Assembly: GCA_041742635.1 (NCBI GenBank)
Contig: JBGSIF010000346.1
Coordinates: 1 to 32,104, forward strand
Reading direction: 5' to 3'
Source: JTS-AC122 sp041742635
GTDB lineage: Bacteria > Planctomycetota > Phycisphaerae > Phycisphaerales > UBA1924
Length of the DNA: 32,104 bases
This document shows positions 24,054-31,872 of this stretch, one piece after another. The notes under the pieces are model-generated. The model was given only the letters and a program-made list of their open reading frames with translations. It had not been told where the DNA came from and searched no databases. A program made the position numbers and the translations under genes. The first letter of the stretch is position 1. Every line of letters starts with the position of its first letter.

Positions 24054-25328
24054 ATGAACTGGAGACACGGGGCGCATCGTACATCGGCCGCGGCAATCCT
24101 GCTGGCGGCCGCCTGCCTGTCGGCACCGGCGAGCGCGCAGGTGCGGATCATCGGATACCTCGGCAACTTCGATGTATACAACGAGACCGAGCACGAATGC
24201 AACGAGTTCGAGATCGAGTTGGAAGGTCCGCACCCCGAGGATGTATACCACACGTACCACAATCCGAACTATGGAACGCCGACGATCACGGCACTGCCGG
24301 GGAACATCGGGATCCGGTTGGTGTACACCACGCCGAATCACGCGACCGCGCCGCACGCATTGGAACACTTTGGAGTCTCGATCACGGCGGGCCATCCGAT
24401 CACGGCGCAGCGGTTCAACTGGGTGATCGGGGGACTCAATCCGCCGTACCCGCCGCCCCCCCCACCCCCGCCGCCGCCACCGCTTGCGATGCCGCTGATC
24501 GAGTCGGAGGTGTTGTACCTACCGACCGGCGCGATCCTTCGGCAGACGGTGACGAATGTGGATCCGCTCGGGCGGGTGATCTGGGTCCAACGGCGGGAGG
24601 TCGTCGCACAGCGCGAAGTGGCATTGGAAGAGTTGATGCCTGAAGATCCGTTGATCCAGGGCGCGAATCAAGTGGATGAAGGGCCGGAGCGACTTCTGGT
24701 CAACGAACCGCTGGTCATCGATGAGGATGGGCCACGCGCGGGAGAACTGAATAGCGCGGTGATTGTCTACGACGTGTTCGCGAATCGGCGGGTGATGGTC
24801 GGCGGGGAAATGACGGATGTGCCCGGCAACTTGATCACCTGCGTGCTGACCGCGTCGATCACGGTGGGTGACAACTGTCCGGATCCGTTCTTGCCGATGT
24901 TCACGATGCAGCCGCAGAGCGTGACAACGACGCTGGACTCGGCGGTATACCTGTACTCCGATGCGTTCGGGGCGGAAGGTTATGGGGATGTGGAGTTTCA
25001 GTGGAAACACGAAGGAGTGGACATCCCAGGTGCGCACGACACGTTCCTGGAGATCGATCCGGTGGGGCCTGATGACGCCGGGGCGTACACGGTGGTTGTG
25101 ATGAACGACTGCGGGTTTGTGTCGAGTCAATCGGCGCATGTGACGATCGAGTATCCTCCGCCGTGCCCCGCGGACTACGACCACGACGGGATCATCAACT
25201 CCAATGACTTCTTTGATTTTCTTGGGGACTTCTTTGACTCACGCGGCAATGCGGATCTGAATCTTGATTTGCAGATCACATCGCAAGACTTTTTCGAGTT
25301 CCTGGCACACTTCTTCTCCGGATGCTGA
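24054..25328 (+). CDS. Secreted Ig-like protein with C-terminal GC-type dockerin
   Basis: A 424-residue protein. The ATG at 24054 is preferred over 24048 because AGGAG (24041-24045) is 8 bases away. The signal peptide is residues 1-27 (cut near APASA-Q). An N-terminal beta domain of unknown type follows (about 28-130), then a run of about 12 prolines (about 134-147) encoded by a C-rich tract. A second domain of unknown type and an Ig-like domain come next; the latter contains 'FTMQPQSVTTTLDSAVYLYSDA', 'VEFQWKHEGVDIPGA' and 'PDDAGAYTVVVMNDCG' (about 283-372), typical of bacterial I-set folds. The end has two EF-hand-like repeats, 'DYDHDGIINSNDFFDFL' and 'DLNLDLQITSQDFFEFL', then SGC. It probably attaches at the cell surface. 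It lies alone between a structured leader and a terminator. Confidence 0.8.
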   Translation: MNWRHGAHRTSAAAILLAAACLSAPASAQVRIIGYLGNFDVYNETEHECNEFEIELEGPHPEDVYHTYHNPNYGTPTITALPGNIGIRLVYTTPNHATAPHALEHFGVSITAGHPITAQRFNWVIGGLNPPYPPPPPPPPPPPLAMPLIESEVLYLPTGAILRQTVTNVDPLGRVIWVQRREVVAQREVALEELMPEDPLIQGANQVDEGPERLLVNEPLVIDEDGPRAGELNSAVIVYDVFANRRVMVGGEMTDVPGNLITCVLTASITVGDNCPDPFLPMFTMQPQSVTTTLDSAVYLYSDAFGAEGYGDVEFQWKHEGVDIPGAHDTFLEIDPVGPDDAGAYTVVVMNDCGFVSSQSAHVTIEYPPPCPADYDHDGIINSNDFFDFLGDFFDSRGNADLNLDLQITSQDFFEFLAHFFSGC

Positions 25329-25432
25329 TCGACTGACTTCATCCGGGCGCGAACGCTTTGAACCGGTCGATATGGCTCGATTTCCGCTTGCGTGAATCGG
25401 CATCAACATCCAAAGCACTCGAACCACCAGCC

Positions 25433-25465
25433 CCCCCGCCGTGTCAGCCGACACGACGGGGGTTT
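25433..25465 (+). terminator. Terminator after the Ig/dockerin gene
   Basis: A 13-bp stem with one C-A mismatch (25433-25445 with 25450-25462) around the loop AGCC is followed by TTT. It lies about 105 bases after the stop and between two convergent genes. Confidence 0.7.
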
Positions 25466-25548
25466 CGCGTATAGGCAAAGTGAAGAACGGATCGGTGGTG
25501 AAATCCGACATCAGTCGGAAGGTCGTCCGCGACCCCAAAGCCGTGTTG

Positions 25549-27465
25549 CTACTTCCGCTGGCCGAGCCATGCATTGAACGCTTGGCGCTGCTGATCGGTC
25601 GGGCTGGGCGACTCTGTGACGGTCCATGTCGGAGCCGGTGCCGAGTCGAGGGTGAGTTGGATCGAACGGAGTTCATCGCGGCGGAAGAATGAGAAGGTGA
25701 CGGAGTCGCCGGGTTTGTGGGATTTGAGTCTTGTATCGAGGTCGTCTTTGCGGACGCGACGCCCATCGAGTGCCACGATCTCGTCGTCTGACATGATGCC
25801 GGCGCGGTAGGCGGGGCCGTCGGCGAGAGCGGCGGCAACGAGGGTTTTGCCTTCTTTTTCGATGATACTAAGGCCGAGGTAGGGCTTGGTATCGTCGGTG
25901 CTTTTCTCGCAGGTCAGGCCGACGATTTCAAAGACGCGAGTGAAATCGGGTACGTCGGTGCCGGCGATGTAGCGAGCGAAGAAGTCGTCGAAGGGGGTGC
26001 CGGTGACTTCGCGGAGAACATCGAGCACGTCCTGCGTGGTGTAGCCGGGGCCGCTGAGGGGGAAGCGGGTGTAGAGGGTGCGCATCACGTCGTCGAGGGA
26101 GGCCGCACCGGCGGGGCGGTGCGCGGTGCAGGACCGGACTTCCATGTCGAGCAGCAGACTGACAAGTGCACCTTTGCTGTAGAAGGAAACGGTGGAGTTG
26201 ACGGCATCGGGGGTGGCTTTGTTGAACTTGATCCAGGCGTCGAACGAGGACTCTTCGAGTGATTGCTCGTGCCAACCCGGGCGGGCGAGTTCGGTGTTGA
26301 TCATGGACTCGATGATGTCGATGAATCGGTCGGGTTCCATGAGGCCGGCGCGGACGAGGCAGAGGTCGTCGTAGTAGGACGTGGTGCCCTCGACGAGCCA
26401 GAGCAGACGGGTGTAGTCCTCGTGCGCGAAGGCGTAGGGCTTGAGGTCGGCGGGGCGGAGTTGCTTGACGTTCCAGGTGTGGAACATCTCGTGGGAGACC
26501 AGACCCAGGAACCGTTTGTACGCCGCGTCGTCCTCGAAGGTGGCGCGAGAGGTCTGCATGATGGTGGAGTTGAGGTGTTCAGTCCCGCCACCGAGGCCGG
26601 TGCCGGAATGAACCTGGAACACATATCGGGCATACGGCATGTCGCCGAAGATGTCGCGCTGGACACGGACGATGGCTGCGAAGTCACGCTTGAACTTCTC
26701 GGGGTCGTATGCGGGCTTGCTGGTGTGCGCCGTGCCGGCGTGCCAGACAATGATCTCGTGCGGGATGCCATCGACCTCGAACTCGTGCCGATCATGGATG
26801 CCGATTTCGAGTGGGCAATCAACGAGTACGTCGTAATCCGGCGCGGTGAAGGTGTTAGATGAACCGAGTTCAGGGTCCATACCGGTGGATGTCCGCCAAC
26901 CATCCGGCGCTTCGATGCTGACACGAACGGGTGCGAATCGCCGGTCAGGGGAGTAGACGAATATTGCGGCGGGTGAGAGGAAGGCGTGGGTGTCGTCGAT
27001 GTGCCGAGTGCGGTCGTTGAGAGAGTTGGCGTAGAAGCGGTAAGCAAACGTCACGCGGTCGGAGCCTGCGGTGTCGATGCGCCATGTGGCCTTGTCTATT
27101 TTCGTGAATGGAAGGGGCTGACCGTGTGCGCCGCGAACGGCGATGCTCGAAAGAGAACCGGCTTGATCGAGGACTTGGTAGCGGCCGGGACGCCAGACGG
27201 GTACTGCAACATAAATGGTTGGACCACGCACGCCTCGAATGGTCATCGAGATCGTGGCGGTCTGGGTCTGAGGTGAGAGGAGCGAGACGGTGTACTCGGT
27301 GGGTGGGTATGTCACGGTGGGCCTGGATTGTGGTGCGGCGGATTGTTCGGCGCGAGGAACGGGCAGCGCGTGACGCCGAGATGGCGAGGCGCACGCCGCG
27401 AGGGAAAACGACATCAGGATCGTGACGATCAAGCCAAACGGAGCCTGGTTGCTGGACTTCAGCAT
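25549..27465 (-). CDS. M61-family metallopeptidase lipoprotein with PDZ domain
   Basis: A 638-residue protein. The signal ends in SLAAC (cysteine 25), so it is lipid-anchored. The N-terminal beta domain (about 50-230) and catalytic domain follow the M61 (glycyl aminopeptidase) plan: 'GLGGGTEHLNS' (290-300), then the zinc site 'HEMFHTWNVKQLRP' with H325, E326 and H329, and the third ligand region 'LLWLVEGTTSYYDDL' with E359. A PDZ domain lies at about 530-620 ('LGLSIIEKEGKTLVAAALADGPAYRAGIMSDDEIVALDG'), as in other bacterial M61 proteins. All expected zinc ligands are present. No Shine-Dalgarno is seen; TACCAT (minus strand 27478-27473) ends 7 bases before the ATG. It lies 40 bases after the EVE-domain gene on the same strand. 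Confidence 0.9.
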   Translation of the reverse strand: MLKSSNQAPFGLIVTILMSFSLAACASPSRRHALPVPRAEQSAAPQSRPTVTYPPTEYTVSLLSPQTQTATISMTIRGVRGPTIYVAVPVWRPGRYQVLDQAGSLSSIAVRGAHGQPLPFTKIDKATWRIDTAGSDRVTFAYRFYANSLNDRTRHIDDTHAFLSPAAIFVYSPDRRFAPVRVSIEAPDGWRTSTGMDPELGSSNTFTAPDYDVLVDCPLEIGIHDRHEFEVDGIPHEIIVWHAGTAHTSKPAYDPEKFKRDFAAIVRVQRDIFGDMPYARYVFQVHSGTGLGGGTEHLNSTIMQTSRATFEDDAAYKRFLGLVSHEMFHTWNVKQLRPADLKPYAFAHEDYTRLLWLVEGTTSYYDDLCLVRAGLMEPDRFIDIIESMINTELARPGWHEQSLEESSFDAWIKFNKATPDAVNSTVSFYSKGALVSLLLDMEVRSCTAHRPAGAASLDDVMRTLYTRFPLSGPGYTTQDVLDVLREVTGTPFDDFFARYIAGTDVPDFTRVFEIVGLTCEKSTDDTKPYLGLSIIEKEGKTLVAAALADGPAYRAGIMSDDEIVALDGRRVRKDDLDTRLKSHKPGDSVTFSFFRRDELRSIQLTLDSAPAPTWTVTESPSPTDQQRQAFNAWLGQRK

Positions 27466-27505
27466 GGTGAGGATGGTAGAAGCGCCGGCGTTCGCGGCGA
27501 GCGAA

Positions 27506-27931
27506 TCACAGGCCCGTCAATGCTCGAATCACACGATCAATCGCAGCGGGTACGGGAACAACGCTCAGGCGAGGGAGACGAAGCAGGTCGAACCCGGCGA
27601 AGCGTGGATCGGCTTTCATGGCGTGCAGCGTGAGAGGAGATTTGGCGGCACCGCGAGGACTGAGGTCCACGACGGCGAACTTCGGGAGGCCGTCTTTGTT
27701 GAGGCCGGGTTGTGACGGATCTTGGTACGGGTTGCTCGTGACCCGAGCGACGCCGACGATGGCGCGCTCATCCCCGGTGTGATAGATGAGAGCGTCGTCG
27801 CCGGTTCGCATAGCGCGGATGTTGATCAACGCGGCGGGGTTGGAAACACCATCCCATGTAGATTCTTTTTCGCGCACCAGGTCGGCGTAGGAGAATGTGC
27901 GGGGTTCGGTTTTGAGCAGGTAGGTGGGCAT
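27506..27931 (-). CDS. EVE (PUA-like) domain protein
   Basis: A 141-residue single-domain protein that matches the EVE fold over its whole length. It starts 'MPTYLLKTEPRTFSYADLVREKESTWDGVSNPAALINIRAMRTGDDALIYHTG' and continues 'AIVGVARVTSNPYQDPS' and 'FAVVDLSPRGAAKSPLTLHAMKADPRFAGFDLLRLPRLSVVPV'. This is the standard arrangement of bacterial EVE proteins, related to human THYN1. The aromatic-cage family reads modified bases in DNA or RNA. AAAGG lies about 9 bases upstream. Its neighbour at 25549 is unrelated in function, so shared transcription does not reveal the role. Confidence 0.9.
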   Translation of the reverse strand: MPTYLLKTEPRTFSYADLVREKESTWDGVSNPAALINIRAMRTGDDALIYHTGDERAIVGVARVTSNPYQDPSQPGLNKDGLPKFAVVDLSPRGAAKSPLTLHAMKADPRFAGFDLLRLPRLSVVPVPAAIDRVIRALTGL

Positions 27932-28031
27932 GTCAGCCTTTCTGCGGGAGGGTATGTGGGCGTGCTAGTACGCGAGATTGAAGCGGAAGAATTCATTTGC
28001 CCGAACGGGGCTTTGCTACGATCCGGGCTTC

Positions 28032-28733
28032 ATGGATATACGAGTCATCAGCATCGGCACGCTCGCGGCAAATCCGCTCTGGAACGAAAAGGCAGGGGCG
28101 GCGGTGCGCTCCGGGCACGCCACGACCACATTGGTGCGTTCGGGCAAACGCACGATCCTGATCGATCCCGGGCTGCCGGGCGCGGCTCTCACGGCTCGGC
28201 TGTCGGAACGAACGGGGATCCATCCCGGCGAAGTCACGCATGTGTTTCTCACGGCCTTCAAGCCGGATGTCTTCCGCGGGATTCTCGCGTTCGAGCACGC
28301 GACCTGGTGGATCAGCGAAGCGGAGCGAGAGGCGGTGGGCGTCCCGCTCATCAAACAACTCAAAAGCGTGGCGAGCATCGGCGACGATGACCTTCGACAA
28401 GCACTCGAGACCGACGTTGCGATTCTGAAGCGTTGCCAGCCCGCGCCGGATCGGCTCGCCGAGCGGGTGGACTTGTTCCCGCTGCCGGGGGTGACGCCGG
28501 GGACGTGCGGCGTGCTCGTAGGTGGGCCGGCGTCGGGCATCGGGAACGGGACCGCGCTGGTCTGCGGCGACGCGGTCCCGACCCAGGAACACCTCGAACG
28601 AGCGGCGGTTTTGCACGGAGCGGCGGACATCCAGCAAGCGCAGGAAAGCCTCAAGGAAGCGATCGAAATCGCCGACGTGCTGGTGCTGGGACGTGACAAC
28701 TGTGTGGTAAACCCCATGCGGCGTGGGTTCTGA
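28032..28733 (+). CDS. Metallo-beta-lactamase-fold protein lacking the metal ligands (probable pseudoenzyme)
   Basis: A 233-residue protein from the ATG at 28032. The fold is recognisable: 'TTTLVRSGKRTILIDPGLPG', 'HPGEVTHVFLT', 'VDLFPLPGVTPGTCGVLVGG', 'ALVCGDAVPT' and 'VLVLGRDN'. The usual HxHxDH motif after FLT reads A75-F-K-P-D79-V80; the His of 'PGHTPG' is V154; the His of the terminal 'GHDN' is R221. Only the two Asp positions (D79, D180) remain. It therefore probably does not hold the normal dinuclear metal site and may be a binding or structural protein. The gene stops 5 bases before the HIT-family gene, so the two are likely co-transcribed. No Shine-Dalgarno is seen; TACGAT lies 9 bases before the ATG. 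Confidence 0.8.
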   Translation: MDIRVISIGTLAANPLWNEKAGAAVRSGHATTTLVRSGKRTILIDPGLPGAALTARLSERTGIHPGEVTHVFLTAFKPDVFRGILAFEHATWWISEAEREAVGVPLIKQLKSVASIGDDDLRQALETDVAILKRCQPAPDRLAERVDLFPLPGVTPGTCGVLVGGPASGIGNGTALVCGDAVPTQEHLERAAVLHGAADIQQAQESLKEAIEIADVLVLGRDNCVVNPMRRGF

Positions 28734-28738
28734 AGAGC

Positions 28739-29206
28739 ATGACAAAGAAGCACACCAACACATGTGCGGCGTGCGTGCGCTTTGGCACTGGCTTCGGTGC
28801 CGATCCGTTGTTCATCGCCGAGATGCGGGAGTGCTTCGCGGTGCTGCACCAACATCAATGCCTCCGGGGATGGTGCGTGCTGCTCCTGAAGGAACACGTC
28901 GAGCATCTCTCGCTTTTACCGATCAGAAGGCAAGGCGTGGTGTTTGAAGAAGTGGCGAAAGTGGCTGCGGCGATCAAACGGGTCTGCTCGCCGAAGCGGG
29001 TGAACTACGAATGCCTGGGGAATGTGATGGCGCATGTACACTGGCACATCGTGCCGCGGTATGAGTTGCCGATGGACCCGGACCCTTTGCGAGCGATCTG
29101 GGTCCAGCCGCAGGAGTTTTTGGAATGCGGTCACGATGCCGCGGCGGCGGCCGCACTGACGAGCGAGATCCGGGCTGCGCTATCGATGGATGACTGTGGG
29201 GAATGA
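28739..29206 (+). CDS. HIT-family nucleotide-binding protein
   Basis: A 155-residue protein. The family signature HxHxHxx is present as 'AHVHWHIVPRY' (H99, H101, H103; H101 corresponds to the catalytic His of the triad). Upstream are 'CLRGWCVLLLKEHVEHLSLL' and 'YECLGNVMAHV', the typical HIT strand and helix order. Such proteins hydrolyse or transfer nucleotides linked to phosphate or amide groups (Ap4A, AMP-amides, galactose-1-P nucleotides); the substrate is not predictable. A CAAC pair at residues 9-12 and several other Cys could bind zinc. It follows the MBL-fold gene after 5 bases. Confidence 0.88.
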   Translation: MTKKHTNTCAACVRFGTGFGADPLFIAEMRECFAVLHQHQCLRGWCVLLLKEHVEHLSLLPIRRQGVVFEEVAKVAAAIKRVCSPKRVNYECLGNVMAHVHWHIVPRYELPMDPDPLRAIWVQPQEFLECGHDAAAAAALTSEIRAALSMDDCGE

Positions 29207-29236
29207 CACACGCTGCCGCACGAGGCATCGCGTGTG
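29207..29236. terminator. Inverted repeat between convergent genes
   Basis: CACACGC (29207-29213) and GCGTGTG (29230-29236) form a 7-bp stem with a 16-base loop directly after the HIT stop codon and 12 bases from the end of the converging gene. It has no T tract, so it is only a possible terminator. Confidence 0.35.
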
Positions 29237-29248
29237 ACGACCATGACA

Positions 29249-30469
29249 TCACTTCGGCTTCGTTGTCGCAGCGGTTGACCGTGCCGATTCCCAGCGTTCG
29301 ACGGCTTGATCGATAGCATCACTCTTGAGTGGCCCGACCGGATCGACCCCGAGGCGCTGCTTCTTCATCCAGCCCGCTATGAGGTCTTCAAAAGCAGCGT
29401 CGGTCATGTCTTTGAAAGGTGGTGATTTTCGCGCGCGGATGAGTGGAGTGAGTTCCTCGGTGGCAATCTTTGATAGTGCGGCGAGCAGTTTGGGAGAGAC
29501 GCCCGCGGCACCATCTGCGGCGCGGTCGTCGCGGGATTTGGCCCACGCTTTCTGTCGCTCGCGGTAGGAGCGCAGGCCGCGATCGACACGTTTGCGCGCA
29601 TCGAGGTCCGCCGAGTATGCGGTGAACCACAGTGCGCCGGGAAAAATGATCTTCTCCTGCGCCTTGTCGCCGATCGATTTGAGGTTGCGCAGATTGCCCG
29701 AACGCACGTCGGTGGTCAGTTCGACGACGGTGTTGTCCAGCAACTGAACGAGGGAGTTGAACATCATCCACTGCGGCTTGGCTTTCGGGAGGACATCGGA
29801 TAGCGGTGGCATCCCGGTGGGAAGTTTGATGTACCAGTTGCCATCTTCAGCGAGTTGGAGGGGGATGCCGATTCCCGCAACGGGGCGACCGTCAAGGGTG
29901 ACAGTCGCTTGATCGTCGGCGATCGTGAGAGTCGAGAGACGCTCGGCGTTCTGTTCCAGCCAGCCGAATGGGTCGGAGAACTGTCGCGCGACAAACTCAC
30001 GCACGGCGGACTCGGTCTCGGATCGGTCGCCGTTGGCACTCGGAACCGCGATGTTGGCCTGCGACCCGCGTCCAAAGCCACCACTGATGGCGGCGAGGAA
30101 CGCAGGTGTCTTGCCTTCTTTGAGTTCCTTCTCGGTTTTCTCGCGGAACTCCTGAATTTCTTTTGGGAAGTTCTCCTGGATTTCTTTGGCCAGCCCCTGC
30201 ATGTTCTGGAGTAGCAGCCTCAAACGATTGAGAGATTGGCGCATCTCGGGTGAATCGGCGTAGATCAACTTGGTGAGCAGGCGAGCGTCGCCGTTTTTGA
30301 CCATGAGCATCGCCGAGTCAAGAACGGCGTCGGGTGAAGCCTGGCTGTACGTTCGGCGTGCTGGGGCGAACATGGAATACGCCAACGACGCGAACAGCCC
30401 GAGTAGCAGCGTCACAGAAGCCACGCCGAGGATGACTCGCCCGATTCTTCGATTTGGTCGCTTACCCAC
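29249..30469 (-). CDS. Membrane-anchored protein of unknown function
   Basis: The GTG at 30469 (406 residues) is preferred because GGAG lies 6 bases upstream; a GTG at 30490 would add 7 residues. A Lys/Arg-rich start (about 1-10) is followed by one transmembrane helix (about 10-32), suggesting a cytoplasmic N-terminus and a periplasmic body. Next come a helical, charged region (about 80-120, coiled-coil-like 'KEIQENFPKEIQEFREKTEKELKEG') and a mixed domain with 'ATVTLDGRPVAGIGIPLQLAEDGNWYIKLPTG' (about 205-240), which resembles lipoprotein-type ligand-handling folds. A helical C-terminus ends in Thr/Lys. I do not recognise a family. The neighbour on the same strand (30620-31090) is also a membrane protein. 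Confidence 0.7.
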   Translation of the reverse strand: MGKRPNRRIGRVILGVASVTLLLGLFASLAYSMFAPARRTYSQASPDAVLDSAMLMVKNGDARLLTKLIYADSPEMRQSLNRLRLLLQNMQGLAKEIQENFPKEIQEFREKTEKELKEGKTPAFLAAISGGFGRGSQANIAVPSANGDRSETESAVREFVARQFSDPFGWLEQNAERLSTLTIADDQATVTLDGRPVAGIGIPLQLAEDGNWYIKLPTGMPPLSDVLPKAKPQWMMFNSLVQLLDNTVVELTTDVRSGNLRNLKSIGDKAQEKIIFPGALWFTAYSADLDARKRVDRGLRSYRERQKAWAKSRDDRAADGAAGVSPKLLAALSKIATEELTPLIRARKSPPFKDMTDAAFEDLIAGWMKKQRLGVDPVGPLKSDAIDQAVERWESARSTAATTKPK

Positions 30470-30619
30470 GGGTGACTCCGGATCCCGCACACCCCTCGGA
30501 TCGGTTCATTCGATATCGGCTCTTGGATTCATAACAGTACCAAGAAGGTAATAGTTGCACTCCGGGCAAGAATCCGCATCGCTCAGCAGAACAATGCGTG
30601 AATAGTAAGGTCGAGGCAC

Positions 30620-31090
30620 TCAGTTCCCGTCGTCGACAGGCTTGGGGAGAGGCTCGCCAGTGAGGTCGAAGCCGGGACGCGCCAAGCGTGCGGATCGTGG
30701 CTCGACGCAACGGCGCGGGGGAACGGGTGCTTTGACGGGCGCGGCACGCGGAACCCTTTGAGCCGATTGCCCGCTGGCACCCGGTTTGGGTGCTGACATA
30801 TCGGCGGCGAGCTTCGCTACGGCCGCGCGGCGGCTGGCTTCGTACTCCGCTTCGCTCAGTAGCCCCTCTCGACGCATGCGACGCAGTTCGTCCATCAATG
30901 AGCCGGGGGCGTGGATGCCGGACTCTCGATCGTTCATCCTTCGTCGCAGGTACATCAGCAGGATGCCGCCCGCCGCGACGGCGACGATCAGCAGCCCGAT
31001 CCATGTGATCAGTTTCATGGAATCGCGCGACGACCAATCCGGCACGCGTGCCGTGGCCGAGGCGATCGAGTATGACAGGAAGTTCAGCAT
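30620..31090 (-). CDS. Small membrane protein with SHOCT-like helix
   Basis: 156 residues from the ATG at 31090; an internal ATG at 31018 (132 residues) is also possible. I keep the longer form because its first codons are GC-rich at third positions like the rest. A transmembrane helix ('LITWIGLLIVAVAAGGILLMYL', about 27-47, then basic residues) is followed by 'LMDELRRMRREGLLSEAEYEASRRAA' (about 65-90). That segment resembles the short SHOCT helix found at the ends of many membrane proteins ('L..L..L...G.IT..EFE..K'). The C-terminus is Pro/Arg-rich. No ribosome binding site is convincing. The function is unknown. Confidence 0.65.
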   Translation of the reverse strand: MLNFLSYSIASATARVPDWSSRDSMKLITWIGLLIVAVAAGGILLMYLRRRMNDRESGIHAPGSLMDELRRMRREGLLSEAEYEASRRAAVAKLAADMSAPKPGASGQSAQRVPRAAPVKAPVPPRRCVEPRSARLARPGFDLTGEPLPKPVDDGN

Positions 31091-31183
31091 AAGCGATCAC
31101 GGAATCACTGGGTGGTACATGCGACTATTACGATAGGAAGATCGAGCCGCGTGCGATTTCTTTCGACGCGACGGAAACTCCCA

Positions 31184-31221
31184 AAGCGGCTGGAATGACA
31201 GCCAAGCGGCTGAAAGCGGGG
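31184..31221. repeat. Helically phased AAGCGG repeats upstream of arsR
   Basis: AAGCGGCTG occurs at 31184-31192 and 31204-31212 (20 bases apart), and AAGCGG again at 31214 (10 bases later). They lie 20-58 bases upstream of the arsR -35 box. Phased repeats like this can be activator sites, but the ArsR operator would more usually overlap the promoter. Confidence 0.4.
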
Positions 31222-31241
31222 CGGACATGTACGACGAACAG

Positions 31242-31270
31242 TTGACAGAAAGACGACGGGGCGGTATACT
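31242..31270 (+). promoter_or_regulatory. Consensus sigma70 promoter of arsR
   Basis: TTGACA (31242-31247) and TATACT (31265-31270) are separated by exactly 17 bases, giving 11 of 12 consensus matches. Transcription would start near 31277, inside the tandem ATGATG start, so the mRNA would be leaderless. Confidence 0.85.
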
Positions 31271-31273
31271 TGC

Positions 31274-31816
31274 ATGATGGTGCAATCAAGCAAACGTGTA
31301 CCGCGATCCCCGAAGGAAGCCAAAGCCTGCTGCGGCCCGCTCGATGACCTGCTCGATCCCGTGCTGTTCAAAGCGCTCTGCGACCCGACACGGGTGCGCC
31401 TGTTGGGGTGCCTGATCAAGTGCGGGCGGGCGTGCAGCGTGGGCGAAGTCGCGGAGTGCTGCGATGTCGATTTTTCGGTCGTCTCCCGGCATCTCCAACT
31501 CCTGCACCGTTCGGGTGTGGTGACGATGAGGAAAGAAGGGCGGACGGTGTCGTATGAAGTAGCATATCAGGCGATCAGCCGGACGCTGCGTGAACTTGCC
31601 GGCGCGATTGAGTCGCACTCACCGAGAGCGTGTTGCGGTGGAGATTCGCAAGCGTGGGGCACGGCCTGCGATTACGAAGCACGCGCCGGTGCGACGCCCG
31701 CCGGCAACGATCATTCGTCGCGTGGCTCGGCGCGCGGCGCACACGCGATGACACGGAACGCCAGTACGTTGGCACGGACGGGTGGTGGAAAACGACGCTC
31801 TGTAGATCGAATCTGA
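31274..31816 (+). CDS. arsR: ArsR-family metalloregulator, Cys-rich
   Basis: A 180-residue winged-helix repressor. The tandem ATGs at 31274 and 31277 are both possible starts; the promoter geometry favours the second. The core (about 22-115) is typical: 'LDPVLFKALCDPTRVRLLGCLI', the recognition region 'SVGEVAECCDVDFSVVSRHLQLLHRSGVV' and the wing 'MRKEGRTVSYEVAY'. Cys residues at about 19-20, 46, 50, 54, 62-63 and 120-121 offer several sites for trivalent arsenic or antimony; which are sensory is unknown. The C-terminal ~60 residues are an unusual basic, low-complexity tail. The following gene is an arsenite methyltransferase, so arsenic is the likely inducer. Confidence 0.85.
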   Translation: MMVQSSKRVPRSPKEAKACCGPLDDLLDPVLFKALCDPTRVRLLGCLIKCGRACSVGEVAECCDVDFSVVSRHLQLLHRSGVVTMRKEGRTVSYEVAYQAISRTLRELAGAIESHSPRACCGGDSQAWGTACDYEARAGATPAGNDHSSRGSARGAHAMTRNASTLARTGGGKRRSVDRI

Positions 31817-31872
31817 ACTCCCGCACAAGCGATCGACGCGCTCAACGAACTAGCCAGAAAGGAAATCGAATC

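Noticed and set aside
24450..24483. The C-rich tract as a regulatory or unstable repeat
   Set aside because: It encodes the polyproline linker in frame. Slippage there is conceivable but nothing in the sequence shows it.
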